Positions 13,601 to 24,413 of a DNA stretch of 64,000 nt are shown here, piece by piece. The DNA is from Dromaius novaehollandiae (lineage: Eukaryota; Chordata; Aves; Casuariiformes; Dromaiidae). The notes beneath the pieces are model-generated. The model had not been told where the DNA came from, did no database searches, and worked only from the letters and a program-made list of their open reading frames with translations. The stretch is taken from the NCBI RefSeq assembly GCF_036370855.1, contig NC_088110.1, positions 25,482,001-25,546,000 of the forward strand, read 5' to 3'. The first letter of the stretch is position 1, and the number at the start of each line of letters is the position of its first letter. The translations under genes and the position numbers were made by a program.

Positions 13601-16249
13601 TGAGAGTGCAGTTTCATGAGACAACGTGCTGGCACCCCACTGCCTCTGAAGAAGCAAGGTTCTGATCTTAGCATCGTGCTTCTACTCCCCATCTCATGCT
13701 GGCTGGAGTGTTTATTGATCTCAAGAGATTCAAAGTAATTTGAAGATAATTCAGATGACTGCTCCTTGCAGAAAACCAAACTATTGCCCCAAAACAAGAT
13801 AGCTTTTCACTAGGAGTTAAATCGGCAATCAGCCCAGTAAGCACTAGAGCAACAGAGGCGCCAGGACTGCATTGCCGAGAGCAGAAAGGGGAGGAGTCAG
13901 GCTTCCTTTTTGCAGTGACAAACTATCAGAGAGTTATGAAACTACACCTGGAGGAAATGCTTGAGGTATAAGCATGAAAATGAAGAGCCAGTTACTTCTG
14001 GGAAGCTGCTGTTGGCATGGAAGAAAGAAAGGTGTTACAGTAACACTGGGAACCACATGCAGTTGAAATGCCTAACAGTTCTTCCCCTCAAAGTGTAACC
14101 ATCCTGAGCATCTGAATATAAGGGGGTTGTGGCAGCAGTGCTACAGGCAGAATCAAGACGGTTTTTGAGGAAAGACAGTCTAAATTCAGTTAGTACTTGC
14201 TTATTTATGCAGGAGATGGTATTTCAGGTTAGCTTCAAAGTAGGGGATGTAGAAGCATTAGTGTAGGAATGGTTTTGTATTTACTCCCTATCTTTGTTCA
14301 GCGTTTAAACTGAAATGCCTTCCCAGTCTCAAAGAGTTAACAGAAAATAAAGATGTGATCATATGGATGCCAGATGAGCTAGACAGGTTGCTTCTAATCA
14401 TTTTATAAGACTGACTGTGCAGAAGGGGGCTGTTCAAATGAAAATCTCTTGATCTGTTTTGTTTGTAGTTGTAGATGCAAAATAAAGTTACTGCTGTAGA
14501 ATCTTTACAGCTGCATTCTCTGGAATTACTTGTGAACCTGGGCTGCTAAATCTAAACTAGTGAAACAGTTTAGCAGTAATTACTGGTTTTTCAGAGGATG
14601 ATGAAGGCAATTCCAAGTCATTTCAGGCATACCATTGGGAATAAAACTTCATCTTGCCTGCTTTTGGTTAGATGTATCTGTGTGCTAGTATATAATTAGC
14701 TTTATCTTGTAGTTACAAGGGTTAAAGTTACATTTTTTACTAGCTAGCAAAAAGTATTACTTGCTCCTGTAAACAAACTGCAAAGTTTCAGCTAAAGGAA
14801 ACAACATTTTTCAGTAATGAAAGATATTAAAAATCACATCTGCAACCATTTTCTTTTCTTCCTTCTGAATCAGAAATTCTGTTCAGAGTAAGCATTAATA
14901 CTAAATCCATGGAAAGGGGGGAATGGAAGCAATCCACAATGGAAATGGTGACAGTGTTTACTAAAGTACTGCTATACATTGCAGTGCTATTCAGAATCAT
15001 GAAAAGCTTACTGAAATCAACAGCACATTCTCAGATGCAGTAAGCACGTGCAGTACGCTTCTTGCAACCAGGCTCAGTAATCAAGTAGTATCAACATTTC
15101 ACAAGCTCCTATCTTCTCAGTAAAAGATGTATTGCGGACTCCTTCTGAAAGTGCCTGTGAGTAAGACCTGTAAAGCCAAATATAATTTTAGGCATAAAGT
15201 GACTTAATGGGAGTTTCAGTTAGTATGAATCTGATTTAAGCTCAGAAAGTAATAAATTTCCACCCTGACTGGAAGCATTTTAAAAAAATACAACTCTTCT
15301 GCACCATGTAGAGTGAAAATGACTTTTTTTTTTCTTTTTTTAGGAACCTGAAGTATTAATAGTGATTCCTTGCTGGCTTACCATGTTCAAAGAGATGCTA
15401 CTTTTCCAACCCTGTCTTGTCCTTCCCATAAGAGCATGAACTACTGTACTGTGTAATTAAATACTTTTTTCCACTTCCAGTCTCATAGTTCAGAGCCACG
15501 AGTTTGCCTTGTTGCCTCTAAGTAGAGGTAGCCATGTAGTACAGCAAGCCCATTTGGAAAGAAGCTGAGAGCCTCATGAGTAACTATGCCTCTGGGTTTT
15601 TGCAAAGCCTCTTTACTTTTGCTGTGTTGTGCACATGCTTTGGCAATAATGCTCGTAAACTAGAAGGAATGATCTTTCTTTTAAAGACAAAAGCTTGGCT
15701 TTGTCTTTTCATCTGGCATGCATCATTTCTAATTCTATTTGTTTCTCAACCATCTGAGTAAATCTGTTATTTGGTTATGTAATGTCCTTACACTGCTTAC
15801 AGAGTTTTTACTTGGAAGGAACATGTATATTTTTATAACTACCTGTAACACAACTACTGTTTTCTTTTTTGAAAGAGCTGCTCATGCAATTATCTTAATC
15901 TGAATGCCTTACCAATTATTTCTTTCTGCCATAACTCATCTACAGATCATTTCTTCCAATTCTCCAGCTCTCTGGTCCCCTATTTGTACTATTCCCTCTC
16001 CTCAGTACCCTCTTCCTTTTATGCTATTCCTCTTGTCATCTAGGTCCTGCTTTCTAAACTCCATGATGTTACTCCTCCTCTTGAAAGCCCAAGAGCTCTT
16101 CTTTTGATGAGACCTAGTAGCTCTGAAGCTGTCAGTCTTGGTATGTAGAGACAGGTCCTTGTTTCTTTCTTGCATAGGCATCAGCATGGTAAACGCTAAC
16201 AGGATATACAACACACTGACCAAAATGAAGGTAAAGAAAGGACAGCATT
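10646..16249. other. ADAT1 3' UTR and intergenic space between convergent genes
   Basis: AT-rich DNA between the ADAT1 stop and the GABARAPL2 poly(A) region. AATAAA motifs occur near 14345 and at 14481-14486, so a long ADAT1 3' UTR is possible, but its true end is not determined. I see no further gene, RNA gene or clear transposon. Confidence 0.5.
14481..14486 (+). terminator. Candidate distal poly(A) signal, possibly ADAT1
   Basis: AATAAA preceded by a T-rich stretch. It is the last canonical hexamer noticed before the convergent GABARAPL2 3' end, and nearly 3.8 kb beyond the ADAT1 stop, so assignment is weak. Confidence 0.2.
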
Positions 16250-16269
16250 GCCTGTTTGTGGGAGGAATT

Positions 16270-16275
16270 TTTATT
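16270..16275 (-). terminator. GABARAPL2 poly(A) signal
   Basis: TTTATT on the plus strand, read as AATAAA on the minus strand, about 470 nt beyond the GABARAPL2 stop. That gives a 3' UTR of about 0.5 kb, typical for this gene. A second copy at 16477-16482 could serve as an earlier site. Confidence 0.5.
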
Positions 16276-16743
16276 GTACGTGTTTGTTAATTGAGAGGAA
16301 AATATTAGCTCAATTCAACATGATCAGCATCTTTCTACTACTCAGAATAATCTAGCAAAGCCAGTGTTCCCATTACTAATTTAACATTTTCATTTTTGCT
16401 AAACTAACACTTCAGAACAAAATCAGAATAAATGCATATTCCTCCTTTTCATCTTTTAGTAGCCCAACCACTTTGCTTTATTATTTAATCAATGTCGTTA
16501 AACGTATCTCCCAAAGGAGTGAGGCTCTTGGGATTCACAGCCATGAGAAAAAAAAATGCACAACAAAAAAAAACTTTTTTGATAATTTACCAGTCTAATA
16601 AAACAAGACCTATCAGTATATTAGGAAATAAATCCAGTTACAAATGCATGTAGGTAAAGGAACATCTGTGGATGTCATAACAGAAAATGATCAGCTATTT
16701 ACAAGATACACAGCAGGATGATGTAGTAGCCAAGACCCAGGCT

Positions 16744-19700
16744 TCAGAAACCAAATGTGTTCTCTCCACTGTAGGCAACATACAAGAATCCATCCTCATC
16801 CTTCTCCTTCTCATAAAGTTGTCCCATAGTTAAGCTTGAAGAGAAGAAAAAATGAGAAACAGCTTGCTTAGATCATGACTGCTGCAAGTGGTAACAGTTA
16901 GAACTTGACATAGAGAAGGATTAATAAGAGCTAAAACTTAGAAATTTGTGTGTAAATTGAAATACATAAATGAGAATACATGAAAAGCAGCTGATGCCTG
17001 ACTTCACAAAATGTTTGAGACTTCTGCAGAGTGCCTAGATTTTTACCGTTATATTTGTACTTCTACACAAATGTTTCATTTTATTGGAAATTAGCTAATT
17101 AATATATTTCAGGTGCTGAATGATACATCCCTGATGTCATAACTAATACCAAGATCAGGAGCCTGAGAGCACTTTCTCTGAATCCTTCTGTCTGTTCTAG
17201 TCAGAATTGTTCAGCTGGTCTCAAGTGTGCCAAACCACTATGCTTTTTAGACTGATTCTTCAAAGTCTGGGTTGTTCTGGGGAGTAAAAGCTTTGGCTTT
17301 TGTCTTGTTAAGTGTTGGGTTAAAACAGTGCTAATGCCAAAGCACGTGGCCAGAAAAGTGCAAGTTAGCCAGAAACTAGTGATTTTTCAGTGGATAGGGT
17401 TTTGAATATTTTGTGAAAGGCAAACATTTTCAAACAGAACAGATGGCCATTCATAAAATCTATGTTGTTGCAGTCTTTAAGGGGATGTCTGATTCTGGGA
17501 GGGGGGCACCCTGTCCCCCAAGCAATTACTTGGTAAATACAAATGGTCCAACCATCTACCTATGATGAAATAGGCAGCTGACATCAGTCAGTGGCACAAA
17601 TAATGAATCCTCCTCAGCTCACTTTTTTTCTTGACTTTCCAAAAGTGTTTGAGAAAAAGCTAGTGAACTGAAAGATACAGAGTGAGTGAGCGATCAGGAA
17701 GGTAAGCATAGCTTTATACCCGAGAGGAGCTGAGGAGAGTTGCAGGCAGTACATGAAATGGAAAGGAATTAGTGAGTAGTAGACAGAACCTCTGGATGAG
17801 GAGAGGAGGATGGGAAGAGTTAGTGGCCGATCTATGCAACATACTTGGCCTACAACAGGAGCAGAGCCATTGACCTCTCCATTATATTCTTGTTTTTCTA
17901 TTAGCCACAAGTTACCATTTTCACATTAATATTGAAGGTTCAAGGCCATATTTCTCTAGCATGTGAGAACTCATCATTAACATGGCAGATGAGACTGTGC
18001 CCTTTCTTTTTTTCCTGCTTGCAACTAGCAGTTCTACAGTGCTATTAGAAAGACCACACTTAGGCATTACTCTTAATGCAAACAAAGCAGAAAAAAGACA
18101 ATCCTTACAACTCCCTATTGTGTATCACAAAATGAACAAAAATATTCCTAGCAGGGTCCTGCAGGTTACCTGAAGGGCCTGATACTGTTACACAGGAAAG
18201 GGTTAATAAGGATAATACTGTATCTAAGCTGCGTAACATCATTACATACTGTTTTCAAATATTTTTAAAGCAGCTTTTGCATAGTAAGCTGTTGTAGTAG
18301 CTGCTTCTGCTATACATTTTCCTGTATGTAGCAAGCAACCAGCGAAAGTTATTCCTATATAAAAGCAACATGAAAGCTGCTTTCTATGCTCATTTTGCAT
18401 TTGGTGTTTATAGAAAAATTAAAAAAAAAAAAGTCTACAACATAATTTCTTTGTGAGGTGACAGAGGTTAGGTGTTCTTCAGAATAATTTATCATGTTTG
18501 CTTTAGAGCATTTAACTGTGCAACTTTCTCGTTACATTGAGAATGTTTATTTGTTGGCATTGATGATATAAGTGATGTACTCGTTCTCAACCTAAGGTAT
18601 CATAACGCCAGAGCTCACCCTCCTGCCATGCAAGTAAGTCATAATATATTTTGCAATCATCTTTCCTTTCAGCTTAGCTTGAGACTAAGATGTTTATCAA
18701 GCTCTTGAGAAAAGCTACCAGAGTGAAATTAAGATGTAACCAAACACCTTCTCAAATCACCAAGTAAGCCTGAGAGGGGGGTTACTGTCCCTCAGGAATG
18801 CACAGGCTTGGTGAAATGGTTCTGAATACCAAGTGAACAGCCTCTCACCTGGATTGTGGGACAGTCTTGTCTACAAAGAGGAATATTGCTTTCTCAGATG
18901 GCAGTTGAATCCTCTTCCTGATGATCCACATGAACTGGGCCACAGTGATGTCAGATGGAACTAAATACTTCCTCTTGTCAATATCAACAATCTGAGATCC
19001 TGAGACCTTCTCCACTATGACCTATAAAGCACAGGCGTGAAGGTGAGGCTTTTCAGGATTGGTATAAACAGCCAATTTTGGTAAATCACTTACTGGTACA
19101 GTAATTGATACAGGCTTAAAACACTGAGGGGAGGGAAGAGACAAAAAGGTGTCTAGACCAGAATTAAACAAGACTTAAGACTTGCTCAACACTGTACAAC
19201 CTGACTTTACAGTTGCACTAAAACCTATATTCATATGTACAATCACTCAGAACTTCCTATGCCTGAGGTTGATGGTCATGAGATATAAAGATGCAATATG
19301 CCTAAGATAAACCTGTGACAGAAAGTGTACACATCTTTAACTTTTTGTACACTCATGATTTAAAATTACTGCATTTATTCATGCCAGGACAGTAATATCC
19401 TGTTGTGTTTAAATATGGTTATTTTCTAACACAGAACTGCTAACTTCCAGAATATTCTAAAGTTTCCACGTAGAGTATCTTAAAATATAAGCCTCAGCAA
19501 CAAACACTGAAGTTAAGCTTTTGAAAAAAAGAGAGCAATCGGCATCCACTGAAATGTTCAGAAGCACAGGCATCTTTAAAGCTTCAAGTTTAGGAGTGGC
19601 TTGTCTGAGCTATTTCCCTTAAAGAGATTGCTGAATGAAGGGAGTCCAGGACTTCTGTCTTCTCACTAACTCCTGTTGATAATGACAAACTGAGGAGTCC

Positions 19701-22700
19701 ATTTAATCATATTCCTTCCTTGCCCCATTCAGCTCTAGTGGAGTCATGGGAAATTCAACAAGACTGCAGTACTGATAACTGAGCAATGGCAGGTGAGCTG
19801 AGGAAATGCATTCTTTGTACAGGTGCTGCTTATTGTCTTTGTCACTATCTCAACATAGAAAACCACGCAAGTCATTGCTTGAAATCTTTCGTTACACAGA
19901 GTTCTAACCTGCAATTAGCATGCCGTATCGTCTTGCAAAATGTCATATGACTATATAAAATCCCACAATACCAAGAAAAATAGTCTTAATACAAACACCA
20001 TCTTTACCCTCCAAACTGGACTCTTCTTTGAACAATGTCCCAAGATGCCCCTAACAGATGACTGAAAGAACTGCCTTCATATGGAGTATAGCAAAAAAAA
20101 AAACAAACAAACAAACAAAAAAAGACAAATTTCATCAACACTAAAGCTAAAATCAGTATTTAGGTAGACCAGAGGGAGTACCACCAGCTTAGTCTACCAT
20201 ATGATCTGCCACTTCACCTACTGTGCACAAACCAGAGATGCCAAAAGGTCTCTCAGGTGCCTCCATCTGCAGCATTTGAGTATTTACTATATTTTTTTAT
20301 TTATTTTTATTTATTTATTTTAAGTCTTTTGCATTCATCCTTGCAGCACAGCATACCATCACACAAAGTATACCAGTATATGAGAAACTGTCATGTTAGG
20401 TAGGGGCACATACATATCCTAGATAACTCAGTGCAGTACTGAAGAAGCCGTGATATATCTGAATATAGGCAAAACTCTGATAGAGTTGTAGTGTGAATTG
20501 TGGTAGCATAATGCAAGGTTCTAGTTTGCCATAAACTGTGTGGTCGTTTGTTCACAGTGCTGCCCTTGATTTGACCCATTCTGCTTGGATTTGTATAGTT
20601 CATCCTGCAAACATTATTGACCTCCCACAGCCAGTCAACATGCATTTCTGCCAGGCTCTATAATGCAATACGGCAGAGAAAGGGAGCATGGCTGCAGTGC
20701 AGTCTGGAATACCACCTGGCCTGCCACTCATGTCAGCTGAACACTCTAGCTCATTAACAGAAATGCGCTGTGATGTGATCTTGTCCACATGCCTCTGCCA
20801 GAACAAGCTTATACTGCCAGACAGTCCAGCAATGTATGTATCTGGTATTATCAATGACACGATTACAGACTCAGTTGTTTGGATGAAGTTACGTGATGAC
20901 AGTGAAGCCATACTAATAAGGTGTAGGTTTTAGCTATGCATGAATGAGAGCCGGATAGGACTCCAACATACCCCCTTGGCCCTAGAAGGCCGTAAGGAAA
21001 AAAAAAAAAATTGCCACCCATCCTTATGCTGCCAGACTACAGGAACTTGGCTCTCCTTTGCCTGCACCAGGAGAGTTTGGGAAAAGAAAACAAGTATGAA
21101 CCCAAGCAGAGATGCCTAGTGAAGATGATGCTTACAGCATCATGAGGCTTTTGTCTGCCATTTTGGAAAAAAAAGAAAAAGACTGCCTATGTCACTATTT
21201 TAGGATGTCTGCAGACTCAGTTTTGCAGTAACGCATTGATTCTGTTTTCAGTGGAGACCAGAACATTTTTTTAACATGAATAGTGCCAGATATTCATAAT
21301 TACACTCTAAGGCACATGATTTGTTCTTACATGTTATTGCTGTCATGCTGTGATTCACTGGAGGATATTCTCTGTTTTGTGTTATGCTGCACTGACATTA
21401 GAGTCTCTTACTTTATACGTTACAAAATTAAGTAATTGACTAAAGGAAGGAAACATGGCAAGACAGCCACAAACAAAACCACACAAAAAAAGCAACAGGT
21501 ATGGGAAGAAAGAGAATTAAATATTGCTTGTAAAAAGGACCTGATGCTCATCACCCCACAGAGGCTAGGCCTTGAAGGAAAAATGCAGCATGTGTGGGGA
21601 AGTAGGGCTGACAAGAGGTTTTAGTGGCTCCATTGCTTAGCTCTGCAGTCCTCACTGTTGCAGAATATAGGTACTGCTCAAATAAATAGACAAAATATGC
21701 TATCTTATGATCCGGAGAGGGTTCTCCTTATCTTTCCTTCAGCTTCCAGCAGCTCTGCCTACAGAAATGGAGAAAGAGAGCATACTAGCTGGCCCTTGTA
21801 ATTTAATATGGGGGCATTTACTAAAGAACACCAAGAGCATCCTGAAAGGAGTATTCAAGCCTTAACAACTTAAAAAAATAATAATAATCCACCAGGCATT
21901 TTAGCTTCATGATGCAGAAACTGTCATAATTGGAAGTCTCAAGGCTGCTGGTGAACAGCTTCTAGTAAAACTTATAGATAGATACCTTTAACCCTTGGGC
22001 CACTTGATCTCCAGGCAAATTTTAAATAGCAGTGCTTAGGGGGCATGGATTTCTTCCAACTCCCATTTTATTCATCTAAAGGGTCCAGGCCAGAACAAAA
22101 GCAGGCTGTTCATAGGCTATCTCAATGCACCTCGAGATGTTTGAGCCACAGAAACATCTCGAAATCCAGGTAGCCAGATACAGCTAAGTACTATTGAAAA
22201 CAAAGTCCCTTTGACCTATGTCACCCTGGATGGAGACTATAATCTGGAAAGCAGAAAACGGGCATTAAATCTGAAAACACTTGATTATTCAATGTCAAAA
22301 TATATTTGATACCAATTATTTTGTAAAAGATAGGAGGCTCAATTTGAAACATCAAGCAGAAAATGTGCATCTGCCCAGACAGAGCATCACACTGCAATTG
22401 GGGATTTAATTCTTCTACCCATTCACATGTTTTGTCCATTCCTGATATGTTACCATGTTATTCTGACTCACACTATCCCATGTCTCTCTCCTTCCTTTCA
22501 AGTTATGAAAAATATCCTGGAACTGGACAAATGGATACCTGTGAAGATCTATGGTTATTAGCATGCTACAGTCTGCACGTGAGGAGGCAGTTAGCCAAGT
22601 AGAGAAAGGGAAGGATGGGATCAACTTGCCAGACTGCAATTGGAGATGCTGCTGCTGCTGCTGTCACAGAGTTAGGTGCGACTCAACAGCAGAGAAAGGC

Positions 22701-23890
22701 AAATAACAAGGTAAGGTTAAAGGTTCTTCTCTGGACTGTTCTGTCTATTGGATTAGTTATTTACCAAGAGATCAGACAGGAGTGGCACTAACTGGCATGT
22801 GGTCAGATGGGATGTGGGAAATTTTACTCACAAGCAGGTAAGTTGAGAATGTGGATATGTTGCTGCTAGTTGTTACACAAAGTTGTAAAGTGTGGTCATT
22901 TCTCTGACTGAAACATGATAAAAGGGGTTGTGGGGTGAAGAAGAGAAGTCATTCACTAATTAGAAGGTAGGTAGGTATGCAGTGTAGAAAAGAGGGTCAC
23001 CACTTGCATGGCTCTCCAAGCAACAGGGCTTGCATGAGGGGAGTTCACCAAGGTAAGACTGTTTAAAGGCATGGAACACATGAAGGAAAATCATCTCCGT
23101 CATGTAGCCATGACAGAGGATTGTAAAGGCACAAAGAGTCTGTGATCTTGCTTGGGCTCAGATACAGAAGAGAGTCTTCAGGAAGCTCAAGGCACAGGAT
23201 CCTTGCTGGGACATAGTTGCTGTTAGAAGAAACCAGGACATTGATAAACTATAAATATGCCTAGAAAGAGTTTAGAAAGTCAGATACTCTTGTTTCCTTG
23301 CCAGTACTGATTGGGGCAGGGGGAATGCTGGGTTACTTAGATATGTTTGGGGACTCTTTAAACAGCTAAGGACACAGGAGGGTGGATAAATTTACTCGGT
23401 GGGATCTGGTCAAAGAAAGAGCAGGATGGAAACAGCTCATGCAGTCTTGTGTCTAAGTCCGGGGACGAGGCTGGCATGGTTACTCACCGGGACGCGGTCA
23501 GGGTATTTGGCTCGGATTTTTGCTGACTCGACGCATCTGTGCTCTGTGAACAGAACTCGCAGTTAGTCACTGCATGGTAACAGCAGGGCCCGCGTCCGAG
23601 GCCGAGTGGGCAGCGCCCGCCGGGGTGGGAGCCGGCAGGGGGCCGGGGCCGTCTTGCCCCTAGAGAGCTCCCTGGCTGCTCGGAGAGACCATCCCCGGGC
23701 ACCGCGCCGCCTTTCGCGGGGGCCGCCCGGGGCTGCCCGCCCGGATCACGACGAGCGGGCTCGGGGAGCCGCTGGGGCCTAGAGCGCCGGGCGGCCCCGG
23801 GTAGATGGCGACGCAGGGCCGCCGGCGGGCAGCGGCTAGCCCGGGCCCGCCCTTACCCAGCGCGTGGTCCTCCTTGAACATCCACTTCAT
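16744..23890 (-). CDS. GABARAPL2: GABARAPL2 (GATE-16), ATG8-family ubiquitin-like protein
   Basis: Coding exons complement(join(16744..16834,18849..19021,23488..23543,23857..23890)): 34+56+173+91 nt, 117 codons plus stop, the exact family length. The protein starts [20 protein letters not shown] and ends GENTFGF. ATG8 proteins are cleaved by ATG4 after the penultimate glycine (here G116) and joined to phosphatidylethanolamine on autophagosome membranes; GATE-16 also acts in intra-Golgi traffic. Visible features are the N-terminal helices (residues 1-25), the ubiquitin-like fold with [10 protein letters not shown] near 48-57 that forms part of the LIR-binding surface, and [11 protein letters not shown] at the end. 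All introns are GT-AG with matching phases (G/AG, CCG/GTC, AG/C). Residue 11 is alanine where mammals have serine. It is head-to-head with TMEM231. Confidence 0.97.
16835..18848 (-). other. GABARAPL2 intron 3
   Basis: AT-rich intron between exons 3 and 4, with a GTGAGA donor next to 18849 and an acceptor ending CTTCAAG next to 16834. No other gene recognised. Confidence 0.85.
19022..23487 (-). other. GABARAPL2 intron 2
   Basis: AT-rich 4.5-kb intron. It contains an AAAC run near 20100, a TTTA run near 20300, an A-run near 21000 and a short GC-raised island at about 20585-20935 that is open on both strands. No recognised repeat family or gene. Confidence 0.8.
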
Positions 23891-23984
23891 GGCGGGGCCG
23901 GGCAGGCAGTGGGGCCGGCGGCGGCGGCGGGGCCCGTGGGCGGGCGGGCGGGCGGGGGCTCCTGCCGGGCGGCCGGGCCTGTCG

Positions 23985-24019
23985 CAACAACAACAACAGC
24001 AGCAGCAGCAACAGCAGCC
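23985..24019 (+). repeat. CAA/CAG triplet repeat in the divergent promoter
   Basis: Four CAA triplets, then mixed CAG and CAA triplets, about 11 in all. On the GABARAPL2 strand it reads as (CTG)/(TTG), probably in or near its 5' UTR. It is not in a real coding frame. Confidence 0.85.
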
Positions 24020-24050
24020 ACGGCTCGGCGGGCGGGACTTCCGGCTCGCC

Positions 24051-24064
24051 GGCTCCCTAGCAAC
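24051..24064 (+). promoter_or_regulatory. RFX X-box-like site
   Basis: GGCTCCCTAGCAAC matches 12 of 14 positions of the X-box consensus GTHNYYATRRNAAC, with a perfect RRNAAC half. RFX factors drive ciliary genes, and TMEM231 is a transition-zone gene, so the site fits its context. Confidence 0.5.
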
Positions 24065-24375
24065 CACCCGAAAAGCAGTGCTTCCGGCCCGGGGACCGAG
24101 CGGCGGGGCGGGGCCGCCGCATCCGGGCACGCGGTCACGGGGGCGGGGCGGGACTGCCCGTGGGCCCCGCCCAGGGCGGTCTCGTGACCCTCGAAGTGAC
24201 GTCCCGGGCTCCGGCGCAAGCGGTGGTTCCCACCGCCCCCTCCCCGCTCCGGTCCCGGGCGCTGCCCCGGCTCGCCGCCATGTAGCGATGCCGCTCATTG
24301 GCCGGTGCGCTCGTCCCGCCCACGGCGCTCTGCACTCCGATAGGCGCGCCGTCCCGTCAGTCCGGCGCCGCGGCC

Positions 24376-24389
24376 GTTGCCAGGGTGAG
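24376..24389 (+). promoter_or_regulatory. Second, weaker X-box-like site near the TMEM231 start
   Basis: GTTGCCAGGGTGAG has a perfect left half (GTTGCC) and a poor right half, 11 of 14 by my count, ending 24 bp before the TMEM231 ATG. Confidence 0.3.
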
Positions 24390-24413
24390 GGCGCCGGCTG
24401 GCGCGGGTCCGCC

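Larger units (their letters stand above)
23891..24413. promoter_or_regulatory. Bidirectional promoter GABARAPL2 / TMEM231
   Basis: The sequence between the two divergent start codons holds ETS-type sites ACTTCCGG (24037-24044) and CTTCCGG (24081-24087), a CRE core TGACGTC (24197-24203), an inverted CCAAT box ATTGG (24297-24301), a YY1-like GCCGCCATG (about 24274-24282) and X-box-like RFX sites. Ordinary autophagy and ciliary genes use such motif sets. The start sites are inferred. Confidence 0.8.
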
